Assembly (NCBI RefSeq): GCF_002234675.1
Contig: NC_019870.2
Span: 5,216,485-5,280,484 of the forward strand
Length of the DNA stretch: 64,000 bases
Direction of reading: 5' to 3'
Origin: Oryzias latipes
Taxonomy: Eukaryota; Chordata; Actinopteri; Beloniformes; Adrianichthyidae
Shown: positions 1 to 12,900 of the stretch, in pieces
Position numbering within the stretch: the stretch's first letter is position 1
How the letters are laid out: each line of letters opens with the position of its first letter
Notes under the pieces: generated by a model
What the model was told of the DNA's origin: nothing
The model's database searches: none
Seen by the model: only the letters and a program-made list of their open reading frames with translations
Program-made: the position numbers and the translations under genes

Positions 1-2222
1 ATGTCGGAAAAAAAACATGCACATATAATTTTATTGTTTCATAACCTCATTAAATATTTATGGATATTTAAAATAATTTACCAAAATTTTTTACATTTAA
101 ATCATCCTACAGCTTTATATAAAATATTAAACTTGTTTGCAGACATGTCAGTAAACCATAAAAGATTTCCTTCCAGTTACTTCAAGCATTAATATCTCTA
201 GAGAATAAAACTGGATGAATGAAAAAAAAATGTAACTGCTTTACACATATTCTTTTACACATAAATTGAAAGACTCTACAATTTCGGTATTTGTACGACT
301 GTGAGTCAAACGTTCATTTTGGCCTTTTATTTTCTTAAAAACGTAAGATTCTGACAAAACTTTTTTTAGTTTAGGTGTGCATGTTTTTATTGTTTGACAT
401 GTAAAAATATTTGTCTTTTACCATAAAATCAAAGGAATAGAAAATACCTCATTTGCCTTGATGCACAAACATATACAGAATCATGTATTAAAGAAAAACT
501 GGTTCATTAAAAAGCCAGAAATAAATACAGAAAAACATTTAAAAATCATTTGGATCACTTTATTGCTCATTTGAAACCCTACTGCATAAAAAAACACTTC
601 TTTTGAGTAACATACAGTTATTTGAGCACTTAAGATGCTTGTACAAAATAGTTTGTGTAGTATCTGTATTAAAAGAAACAAAAAATACAAGAATTATTGT
701 GTCAGATGTCAAAATATACAGACATCAGAATCAAGTGTTGTTTTTGGGTCAGTCTTCAGCTTCCCACCATGTTTTTTTGGTACCTGTGTGTGTTTAAATC
801 TGCAATGGAAGCACGATCCAGTCAATCAGACAAATGTACAGATTCCAAACAGTATTGCACATGATTGCAAAGTGAAATCTAAGTGGAGCATGAATAGAAA
901 GGTCTCAAAAATTATGATTTTGAGGAGAAAATAGGTATATTCTTATTTTTACATCTATGAAACAGTAGTTCTTCCACATCTGGATAGTGTACATCTCACA
1001 GTGATTATTTTTGATTTCAGTTTTACAAAGATATACAAGTAAGAAAGTTAGTAAAGGTTTGTTTGTTTGTTTGTTTGTTTGTTTGTTACGATTTGTTTTT
1101 GGGCTGCTTTTTTAGTTAAATTAGTTTAATTTTGTGCTTTGTAGAGTCGGCAAAAGACAATTTATAATCAGTTATGAACTGTTGCTGTTTAGTTAAACCC
1201 TTCCAGTGTTTCTCTTTATTTCTAACAAAACATGGGTGAAATAATCCTTCAAAATAAAGGCATTTCTATATAATTTCATTTTGGCAAAGAAGAAATTTGA
1301 AGATTCGGACAAATTGGGATATTTTAAGAAAATATTTCAGTCGGTGTTTGATCTCAAATTGTTGCACAAAATATAACTTTTTTTTTGCTTCTGCAATCTA
1401 CAAAGAGAAAGCTACATAAACCTCTTCAATCAGTGAAAATTGCCTGGATATCTGAACCACCAAAGACGTTTACTTAATGATTGAAATTTATAGCTATTTT
1501 ACTGTGAGCTTACATTTCACTTGGGTATAAAAAAAAGAGGGAAAGAGGAAAACCATCTTAACATGAATAAATACATGATAAAACAATAAATACATACTTA
1601 AGGAAGCCCTTTTGTTCATGACATTTAAAGGAGGACTCCTGATCCTCAGCAGTACCTCCGCGATTTTTTGCGTTTCAAGAACTTTTACAGTACTGTACCA
1701 AAAAAATCTGGTTATGTTCGATGTTTAAAAACAAAACCAAAACAAATTCCAGTATAAAACTAAGATCCCTCTACATCATGTTTAGTCCTGGAGCTCTGAC
1801 AATGACAGATCTTTGATAAATTAACAAGAAATAAAGTCGTAAAAACTGCATTCAGATTACGTCAGTAGTGCTTCCGTTTTCTGCAGAAAACCCTGCAGGG
1901 TTAGTTTAAATTTGGTGCCTTCAATATATAAGATAAATACTTCCATGACACGGGGGGGGGGGGGGGGGGGGGGTTGAAGAAAAACCACCGTCATAAAGTG
2001 GCACTGCGGTGCAGATGATTTAGCGGTTTGTTTGTTGTGTTTCACAGTTCAGATTCGGAGCGCTTCCTCAAGAGGGAGCCGGAAACCTCACGCTCTATCC
2101 GAATCCGAGGTGAGCCGTGGGCGCGGGAATCTCTGCGCAGACAAACAAAAAAGAAGCAATGTTAAAACATCCCGTGCAAACTCCCAAAAAGAGTCGCCAA
2201 AAAGGGAGTTTCACTCACTTAC
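1..2222 (-). other. 3' flank or 3'UTR of slc4a4, non-coding
   Basis: AT-rich sequence without a supported exon. It contains a (GTTT)n run at 1057-1087, a 22-base G run at 1952-1973 and several TTTATT words (minus-strand AATAAA). The donor at 2222 suggests that part is intron and part terminal 3'UTR, possibly extending beyond the left edge. Confidence 0.5.
1952..1973. repeat. Homopolymer G run (22 bases)
   Basis: Uninterrupted G run in the slc4a4 3' flank; length may be uncertain in the assembly. Confidence 0.95.
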
Positions 2223-2246
2223 ACGGTGGGAGATTCAAAGTAGCTC

Positions 2247-2290
2247 TCAGCACGGTGAATGGGGCTTAGAGAAAGTCTGCGGCTCATCTC
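2247..2290 (-). CDS. slc4a4: slc4a4 exon 25: terminal coding exon of the B-type tail
   Basis: After the acceptor TTCAG it encodes [14 protein letters not shown] then TGA. This matches human RERSPTFLERHTSC in length (14 residues) and at R, TF, H and the final C. It shares the split Arg codon (A from exon 24, GA here). A strong GTAAGTGAG donor lies at 2222, 25 bases after the stop, so the transcript probably splices again into a further exon that was not located. Confidence 0.82.
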
Positions 2291-3918
2291 CTGAAGGATG
2301 AAAACACGTAGGCTGTTTGTGGTTTCAAAGCACAGAAAAGGTCAAAAGAAAGCCAAGCACCGCAAAGCCTTTTTTGAGGGTTTAAAACCTCACTGCTAGT
2401 CAGCACCAGAGGGTTAGTGCCACAGAACCAAGGGAAGCCAAGCTCCAGCAACTCTGAGCAAAACAAACCCCGACTCATACTCACTATACACAGATTTATC
2501 TGCCAACATGGGCTCCTGCTCCATTTCCATAGAGATTTTTATAGTGGGAATATTGTCATGGTAGGGGTAGTCAGACTGTGGGAGGAGGGAGCGACAACAT
2601 TAACACTCACTGACTGTTTTGTCGAGGGTCAGGATCTAATGGAGGATGACCAGGACAAGACGTTTCTTTTAACAAGTAAAATATCACTTACAAATTCCAT
2701 CTCGCTGTCGATGCTTCCCTTCTTCTTGTTCTTCTTCTTCTTCTCGTCCTCTTTTTTCTTCTTGTCTTTCTCCGGGATCACATCATCCAGGTAGCTGAGG
2801 TCGTGCTGGGAAAACACGTAGTCCATCGCCTTTCGGACGGCGACTAATGCCAAAATCTGTCAACGGAGAGAGGAAGCTTAAAAATCTCTGTTCGCACCCA
2901 ATCATGCGTCATCTGTCTCTCACCATGACGGGGAAAACGATAGCAGCCACGGTGGACTTGAGGATCCAGAGAAGAGCAAGACAGAGGGCCTGAATGAAGG
3001 TGAAGAGGTGGATGCGCCTCTGGGGGACGTGGCGCAGGTAGATCAGGTCTGGCTGGTGCTTTGCAGGCATGAGGAGCAGCTGCAGGCGATCCATGAACTG
3101 TGGGTGCAAAAACACAAGGAAGATTAAGCAAATGATTCATACAGAAATGATTATCATGAAGTAAAAGTTCCCGTTTATTCAATATTCAATCAAATCTGCA
3201 GAAAGTTTCTATTCATACAAGCACAAAGCAATGATGGAGGGAATGAAAACTGAAGATGGAAGGTTTTTTTCAGTTAAGGGAGACAAATCAACAATTCATG
3301 CATTTTTGGTTTAATCAAAAAACTAAATGTAGGAAGTTTTTATGGTAAACATTTAATTTTACAAATGTAAGTTCCACCTTTGTTTAATTTAAGTCAATAA
3401 TTCTGAGCAAACTGCTATTCTTAACCAAACAAAGTTGCATTTGGCTAGAAAATGTAAAAGTGGATATTAAATTGAACCACGTTGATTTGAAAATGTATGA
3501 ATTAAAATCACCAGCATTTATTTGTGTCTGCTGTGCTGCTTAAAATGAGCAACAACCTCAACTTCCTAGCCTTACCAAGACGTTCTACTACTAATTCTAC
3601 TTTCTAGAGGACAGCTGGATTTTTGAGGAAAGGAATTTCCATAGAAATTCCACTAAAATCCGAAGTTTTAACAAACCTGGACAGCAAACCCTAAGCTAAA
3701 AAATACTTCAAGTCTATGGCTAGTATACCTAGTCTATGATAGAACTGACTGAGGCAGTATACATGTTTTTTGTAAACGATGTATTTATTGTGAATGTTGC
3801 AATTTAGTTTAAAGAAGTATTCAGTTAGTATACACTAGTTGTACACTATATGTACAAGATCTATATTATATATCAATATTTCTGCTTTACTTATTCTCAA
3901 GTATACTGAATAAAAGAA

Positions 3919-3988
<70 letters not shown>

Positions 3989-6900
3989 CATACATATCAT
4001 TTTTAATTTTTAATTAAAATTTGTAATTTTTTAATTATTTTTAATATTTATTATTATTATTTATTTATTTTTAATTAATTAACTCTCTGGATATTGTTTT
4101 CTTTTTATGCAAGTTCCTCACCATTTGATTTGACCAAATTCACTTTTATTCTTCACCCTTTTTAGTTTCTTTCACCCCTCAGACAGTAAAATATGAAGGC
4201 AGTTATGAAATATAACAAACTTCCTTGCACTGAGCTGTAATTATAATGTGCTTACATTAGCATGTGTTAACAGTCAGTAACCGACTTACCTGAACCCCCT
4301 TTAGTGACGCCACACCCATGTACAGAAACACACCGTAAAGCACAGGCATGGGAATGAACTGCACAACAGAGAGAAGAACAAAACACACCAATGTGACAAA
4401 CGGGAATTAAGCCAAAAAAAAATATTCCAGAAAAACGTCCCCGTTTTCACACCACCATGACATGTAACAAGTCATTCTTGGCGTCAGTGGAAAGTTATAA
4501 ATAGATCACAAGCAGCTTTTCTGAGGGATACTGTGACTTGGCAGCTGCTGATGTTAAGTTTATAAACTCTTATTCACTTTTTGCCACAAAGCTTTTATTA
4601 GGAGCAGAAATAAATCTGTAAAAAAAAATACAACAAGAGGACATAAAAATGTGAAAACAAAGTTAGCAAAAAGTAAAAAACTGTTTTGAGAAACAAGAGA
4701 TACAAGAAAGTGCTTGAAGCAACTTCTGTAGGTGCAGAAAAGGCCCACAAGGGGGTGCAGTGGTCCATCAACTTTCACTTTTTGGTTTGGCAGCTTCATG
4801 AAAAGGCCTTCTGCTGCAGCTTAAACATGCCTCCTTCACATCGAATCACATCACATATGACCATCTAATCAGGCGATTAAAAACCGATTGGTTTGAATTT
4901 GAAGGAATGTGACAGGAGTTTGTCCTAAAAGAGACAAACAGTCATTCACTTCTGTAGTGGAAAATTTATGAAAGTTGGAAAGTTACCTTGAGGATTGGGG
5001 CCATGAAGACAGAGAGTCCTGTCAGGAGGAACACGCAGATACCGGTTACTCTCTGTTCCCTGGATTGGAGAGAGAAAATAAAATCGTGAGTATTCCGTCT
5101 TTAAAGGAAAATGTTTGGCTTATTGGAGTGAAAATATCTTTTTTTAACGAGGAAACTATATTGACAACAAAAAACGGCTATGGGAACAATTAAAAGGAAA
5201 TTGCTGTCCCTAATAAACGTGAGATTTACAGTTTGTTTCTGGTATTTTCTCCTCCATTCTATTTTTAATATAAAACAATGACAAAAAAAGTTTGCTTTGA
5301 CTTTGTTTGATGGGCCTACGCTCTGTGTTTCATCATCACCAGAAAAAAGTAAAAACAACAACCACAGCCTAACATTAGCAGTGCAACAAAAAGGATGAGC
5401 AATATTAAAGCTATCCAGCCGAACAGTTTTGATCCAGATTCCAGCTCAGACAAGGAACACAAAGACGTACATGGATTTATTCGTCTAGAATAGATCCATT
5501 CATCTGATGCATCCACTTGGATGGAGTGGAGCAAACAGCTGGTGGCCCGCCAAGCATAGTTTCTACATCAAAAATAAGCTCTTTTTCCAACAGTATTTAG
5601 TCATCTGCTCGCGGTTCACAAAGATTTGCATAAAGAAATGCAATTTTGAGCTTCATTTTCTTTATAAATGTTAGAAAAATGTCACAAAACCTGTTAAAAA
5701 CACCAAACCATGATTTTTATCAGAGTGTTTTTTTAAAAGATCATGAGAAGTACTGGAAACCTTAATCAAGTTATTGTCTCCACTCACCGAACACCAAGGA
5801 ATTTTGGCTGCTCCCCGGGCGCCGACGTCTGCGTCTCCATTCTCAGCGAATCGATGTGGGCGATGGAAATGACTGTGGCAGCGACATACCACGGCAGGCC
5901 CATGAAGGAGCAGACGATCATCAGGATGGCCACCCAGAACAGATCCAGGTGATACCCGGCCCCTTTCTGCAGAGGCAAGAGTTTCAATTAATTATTCCAA
6001 ATATAATGTCCATGATTTCCAAGAGGCTTTTGAAATGAAAAATAGCCTTGTTTTGGATCAGCATTTGCTCTGTTTTTTATCACAACGGGGAAACACTTCA
6101 AAAATAGATCAAAACATGGTCAAAGCATTAACATTTTAATGTACAGATGCAGCAAAGATGTTAAAAATTTCATCACTCAACTTTCATTAAATTATATATT
6201 TTTTTGTTTATGATATTAAGATGAGATAAGATTAAGCTTTATTGTCATTGTACAGTCACACTTGGTACAACAGTACAACTAAATTGCAAAAAATGGTTCT
6301 TTTGTAAGAGGGAGGTATCAACTATTTTGTCCTGTGTGGTTAAGATGATGACAGCAGATTTTTTTCAAATTAACTTTTATTAGCAATAATTTATTAAGAC
6401 AAATTTACTTGCCATTTTGTTTAAAATTCTCTTTTTTCAGTCATAGCTCCAGCTGTGAAGCATTAAAGAAGCTTTATTACCCAGCATTCTTTGCATGTTG
6501 AAGCTGTGCACTTACCTTTAGTTTGTGCTCTTTCCTGTTAATAATCACAGCAGTGATCTGCTGGTCCATAAATATTAGAATGGTAACAAGCAGGGCGGGG
6601 AGAGCAGCTGCCAGGTACACCCACCAGGGGTTTCCTCCAAAGGGGGCAATAAACCAGCCCCTATGTGGGCTTGTGGGCTGTGAAGGACAAGAAAACAATG
6701 GTTGGCGTGTGTGATGCACACACTGGTTGATGCACCCACCTAAAGGGTGCTTTTTTCAAATTTTCAACAATGAAAAAAAAACCACTCCATTGCTTACATG
6801 GTATTTAAAGCATCATTTCAGACAAAGAACAGGGAATTAAAGACTGAAACAAAGACGCCTCTGTTCTCATGTCACATTCAAACAAGTTCTTCCGGCTCCT

Positions 6901-9900
6901 CTGTCAAAGCTTGGCTGTCCGGGGGTGTTGTCAGCTGGCAAACCTTTGAGCTTAGCGATCGCCAAGAATGTCAGTGTCTTAGTTTCAAGTAATATCTATC
7001 CCAACAGCCAACCGACAAAGGGAGCACTATGTTGGGATTTGGATAAATTACTGAGGTTCTCCAGCAGAAACAGGGATCATTATCCGCGTAATTTGAGGAA
7101 ACTGAACAGACCGCTGTCCTCCCAATAACTCAAACTTATGAATGAAAGCATTTTTTTGTTTTTTTTTTACCTTAAATTCACTAGGCACAATGAGCTTTGG
7201 GGTGTTCACGCCAACCAAGGCGTCCACGACGCAGAAGAGCAGGATGGTCAAGATGATGGCAAAGTCGCTGATTAGCTTCCTCACCTGCAAAATGGGGGAG
7301 GGAAATCAGGTTTACTTAAAATTCATCAGATTTTCTTTCCACACAGATTTCAGATTGATGATTGTAGGTGCAGGAATCTGTTCAACCAACAGCCCTTTTA
7401 CTGGTGTTTGTGTAGTTAATAAAGGTTCAAACCAAAACCAGGTCATGTGATCAGGGACTGACTGGACTAAAAGTCAGTTTGAGTCAGTACCAGAGAAAAC
7501 ATATGCTTGATTTCAACATTGAGAGTCTATAAAAAGCAAACGTTCCACAAACACTAAATGAGAATTCCATTGAATGAATCTAGGGCTGATTAAGCTCTTT
7601 AACTGCCATCTTGATCAAAAAATGACCTTACCACTATTTTCTGACAATGGGTTAAGATTTGGTTGAAATGCGCCTCATTTGTACACGGCTAGTAATGCCA
7701 TTCCTGAGATAAAGACTCACTGGTCACCTGCGGTCAGTGGTTTGTTCAGTTTTAAGGTCAACTACACAAAAAAGAGGTTCATAAAACATGTCTACATTGA
7801 ACTATATTAATGACTGCCCCTCCTTATTCAATCTGTCACCTTTTGTCTTTTACGTTTGTTTTTATGTTTCTCACTGTGTGCATAATTTTATGTATATTAA
7901 ATGATTGTTCATTGTAGATGTATATTTTCTATTAAAGTATTTAATTGATGCTTTGAGGGTTTCACATTGACAATTTTAACCCCTGCCTGGGGACTACAGA
8001 TGAAAAATGGCCTTTGGGCTAATTCTGGCGCATTGCAGCCATGCTTTTAATGTGCACTGTCCCCGTTATATAAATTAATAAATACAAAAAATGTTTAAAA
8101 TAATTCAGACAGTAAACTATTTTATTTGTTGTGAAAGTGGATCTTTTTTTTATTAGAAAGCCCCTAATGGTCATTTTGTGAACTGCACCTGGCTCCAATT
8201 TCCTTTGCTATCAAATGAGCTTCAATCTGAAAGTCAAAAGGTTGACCTGTATGTCATATGGTCACAATGGCAAGAACTTCTGCTCATACTAACACTTCAA
8301 CAGGTTGTAAACGGGCACTCAAAGAAGCAAAAATACAAACCCCTTCATAGTCAGACTTGGTCATCTGAATTTGTGTCCTTCAAGTTTTAAATGATTTAAT
8401 TGCAAAAGCAATAGTTTGAAGGCAGCAATTGGTTTTGTGCAGATAATCCAACTTTTACCACCAAGGTAAAAAATAAAAGATTTTAATGTTCGCCTTCTGG
8501 CCAACCAGAATTTGTGTATTGTAAATACAGTCCTTTAAAGATCTTAGGTGTTTCCCCTGGATGTCTTTGTGCTTCGTCATGACTGAGTTTTTCTTGGATA
8601 AGCGCTGTTCTCATCCAGTGTTCCTGTCTGCAGGAACACTACTGATCCTCTGTGAGAGCAGAGGCCCGTTGCTCACCGTAGTGGGGAAGAATCGGCTCGT
8701 CTTGAACGTCTTCAAACCCATGGAGCAGGTGTAGGTCCCAAAGAACAGGATGAAGGACATCAGGGTGATGTCAGGCACAAAGTCGCAGACCTCTCCCACC
8801 AGCTGTCCCCCAAACTTCTCACACTCGTGTTTGGTCAGGGACGCCCAGGTAATATTAACCGGCTGAGGAAGGCGAGAGAAAGCATTACTTTTATTAAAGA
8901 AAAGCTTCAGTAAAAGTAAATCCTGGTGTGTGTGTGTGGGGGGGGGGGGTAAACAAAGGCAAAAGAACATACCAGATCAGCACCCTCTGTACCGTTTGTC
9001 CAGGCAGAAATATCAAGGTCTTCTGATGAGTTGCCTAGTAAGGAGAAACAATGATACACAATGTTTTAAATCTGGGACAAGATCCACCTTCCACTTGAAA
9101 TTCCTTTAGGTCTAAATAAGAGCTCGTGTTCTCTGCTTTTCAGTTTTTACTGCCCCACAAGGTTGATGTTATATTATTATTTAACATATAAAGGAGGCCG
9201 CTGGGAATGTAAAAATTAATTTACATTGATCTGACTGACAAGTCTGTACTCCCTTTATTATTTAATCTTGTCACAGCTGGTTTAAGGATTGGTCAAAGTC
9301 TAGAGCAGAGATCTGCAACCTGTGGCTCTGGGATCCCTCCATTGTGGCTCTCTGGTTAATAAAAAAATAAAATGTTTTTTTTAAGTAGCTAAGGTAAAAA
9401 GTAGACCAATTTGTTCTTTATTGAACTCATTCACAGTTGAAAATAGTACGCATCACTCTGCGAGGTTCCTGACTACAGTACCCAAAATGTTCCAACAGGT
9501 TTACTAAAATTAAACTAAAACGTTTTGACACCTTCATGAGTGCTGTTTACCACAAAAAAATCCATTTGTTGTAAGTAGCATAACCACAACCAGATATCAT
9601 ACTTAAGAAGCACCAGATTATAAGTCGGATTGTCTGTTTTTTAAATCAAGTGCGCCTTACGGTTCAAACAATTCAGTAAAAGTCACTTAATTGACTCAGA
9701 TATAATTTTCGTTAGATTTACAAATTTCTGGCATTGATGCACCACAAATATAAAAAAAAAAAATCTAAATCATAATTTTACATTACACAACCTACAACTA
9801 TTTGCAGGACTGAGATGATCCTTAGTGACACAGGGAGTCTTTTATTTTGAAAGAAAGTCATGTAAACCTCAGTCAAAAGTTGTAAAACATCTCATATTTT

Positions 9901-12900
9901 GAAAAAGGTTATGTTCTCTTTATGTTTGTTTTATTTATGCCAGAAAAACAACATTTTATTTATATTTATCATAATAGTAAATAGTGCTACATGATATGAG
10001 CCCATTTAATTTTCAGAGGCTCACCAATTTTCAAGTGCAAAAAAAAAAGTTAAAGAAATAACTATACCTTCTAAATACAGGGTTAAAATAACTGAAAAAG
10101 TAATACAAAAAACAAACTAAAAATGTAATTTTCTTCATTAAAATTGTTTAAAAATGTTCAGAATAAAGGTTAAATTTGAATTCAGTCTTTTTTAATAAAT
10201 CTGTTATGCTTGTCCCTTAAAAAAACATTTTTAAAGATCTGTCAGGTCAGCTCTCTGCAAATTTACAAAAAAAGAAAAACAAACTTCTTTCTAAAATCTG
10301 TGTTTCTTTCCGCCAAACCCATGTATGATGCATCAACAAGGAACCATGCAGCTTACGGGAAAATGAAGGGAGGTTTCCGTACTCAAAGCTACGTTGAAGT
10401 AGCTCTTAAAGCTTTTTATTTTGATAGGATTTGTTAGAAAATCTCCTGCATTAGTGTCAGTTTCAGCCAGTGGTTGCTCATCATCAGTCCTGATCATTGA
10501 CTGTATGTGAGAACTGGATCGAGAGAGTGTGAGGTCATCCATCGAAAATGGTTTACTTCCAGCTCCAGCCAAATTGAGTCAATTGCTCTTCATTTCTTTG
10601 TTGAAGTCTATGGAATTTTAGCTTCTTGCGGGCGGTTCCTGTTTGGAACGCCAAGGGGGAGGGGTCACTTAGTCCAGTTCTCTTAGTTCTCTTAGTCTTA
10701 GTCCTGATTGATCATCAACAGTTCTTCAAAAGGTTTGAACATTTTCTGGTCATTCAGGTGGAAAGTCAAGCCAAACAAAAGTTAATAGAAAATACATTTC
10801 CAAACACCATTTTTCAATGTTCCAATATTTGTTTTGATGGTTCCAATATTCATTGTTTACATCTTGTCCATGTCTAAGCCCAGAACCAGCTGACAGAAGG
10901 ACTTCAGGTAATTACGAAAAGCGTCTTCTGTATGGACAGTTGAATCTAAGACAATGACATTTTTGGCCTTGCAGCAAAACCACTTCTCATGATAAACATG
11001 TCTGTGGTAGAGTGATGACCTGGAGTGTTTTATACAACTCCTAATACTGACAGAGATAACTATTAATTTCAAAAATAACAGAAGTCTGATTGCAAATATT
11101 AAGCTAGCAAAACAAGGACATAAAACTTTGAAAAGAATGAGTCACAAAAGATGGGATTTTAGTTTTTAGGGGATGAAGGTCCAGAAAAACCACAATAAAA
11201 TGCTGCTGAGAGACCTGAAGAGAGCTAGCACAAACAAATCTAAGAGCTAAGTGAACTGTGCTGGCAGATTCACAAATTCACAAAATTTTACAGACAAGTT
11301 TACAAACGTTTCGTAACGACTGTTAACTCAACTACGTTTGAAACATTAAAAGAGTTCTGTGTGTTTGTGTCCAAAACCAGAGAGATAAGAAATGTGAATG
11401 AAGCTCTGGTTTTATGGCCCTGATAAGCTTTAGAGGAATCATACAGACCTATTCTGTAGCAGCCGCATAAAGCGTCCACCACGTCACATTTTTATGTCCG
11501 TGGTGCAAACAGAGAAAGTCCATCATATCGGCACTTTTAGAACATGTTGATCTGAGATCTGCCCCATTAGTTGCTGCACTCATTCTGATAGGGTTATTGG
11601 GAAAGTAAACAGTGGTATCTACAGGCTGACACATCTCTGTATCATTTGTTATTTCTACTGCAAACACACTTAAGTCCTGCTAAATTGAGCAGAGCCAAAT
11701 GTGACTATCTGCTATCAATGTCGGCTCAAAACAATCAGGCAAGAAGAAGAAAAAAAGGTCAAGTTTTCTCATCTGAGACGTACCAGGGATGCAGCGGCAG
11801 TCGTACTGGGTGACGAGATCGCTGTTGAAATTCGCGTTGATCGGGTTGTGGTGCGCCAGTTTGATCATCTTCTTGAAAGCGTCATAAATAAAGATGAAGC
11901 TGATGAGAGCCGAGAAGCCCTCCTCTGTGAAACGGGTAAAATATTGCACCAGGAAGCTGGCGTCCGTGGCGACCAGCACCAGACAGAATATACCCGACCA
12001 CAGGCCGATCCACAGCCGGAACTCAAGGTAGTCAAAGTCATTGTCTCTGAAGAAGGATAGAGGACACAAAGTCAGACATCAGGATATCCATTTCTACAAG
12101 AATGACAAAACGTCTGTCTTGAAACAAGTGAGGTTTTTTAGCTGTACATCAGTCAGAATCAGCTGTTGACTTAGAGCTTGGAAACGTTCAGACGCCACCA
12201 CATCCTTCACTCACATTGTTTAATTAAGACTGAATAATTCAGAGCGGAACATAATCAGCATGGTGTATGGTAATGTTAGACTGGCACAGGGAGGAAAGAG
12301 AACATACATGAACAAAGTCTTGCTTACAGAGAAACATCCACTTTCTACTCCTGCTCCCTTTTTTCTGCAGAGACAGATTTATCTCTTATGCTCGGCATGC
12401 AGAATGAAAAAAATCCACTTAGTGGTAAATGATTAATTAGATGTCTCTATAAGACAAAACAAAAGATCTAGAGTTCAGATGCTTATGCAGAGCTGATGAA
12501 TCACTAATTGGCTCTTTTTTTTGCACATTTGACGCAAATAATTTGGATTCTGACTCAAATAAAGATCCACTGTGATGGAAATTGTGTTTTAACATGTTCT
12601 TGTAGCATCTTCAGGTGATGGAGGACATGTATAAAAATTAGGCTTAAAATTCAGTGTCTGCAATTAAATTGCTATGAAACAGGAGTAGATGAAAAAAATG
12701 CAATTTCAAAAAGATCGAATTTGTGACGTCGGAATTATTCTGGGAACGTCACGAGCTCCCTGCTCCATTCAGATGCTGCTCGCCGTTTTTGTTGCACCAG
12801 TAATGTTAGGTTGGGGGTGTGAGGGGCTGTAAGATAGCGGGACGCCCCCTCCAACGGTCCCAAACACAGCTCTGAAGCAATTTTCTGATGAACTCCTGCT

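Noticed and set aside
2046..2103. Apparent plus-strand exon with TTTCACAG acceptor and GAG-GTGAGC donor
   Set aside because: No homology in any frame, no neighbouring plus-strand exons, and it lies just downstream of the slc4a4 end; splice-like signals by chance are the simpler reading.
2284..2484. Reading frame running past slc4a4 exon 24 as an alternative C-terminus
   Set aside because: The GTGAGT donor and the matching terminal exon at 2290 explain the end better. Intron retention remains formally possible but has no homology support.
2417..2794. 125-codon plus-strand ORF
   Set aside because: Antisense shadow of slc4a4 exons 23-24; its Phe/Ser-rich end is the complement of the lysine run.
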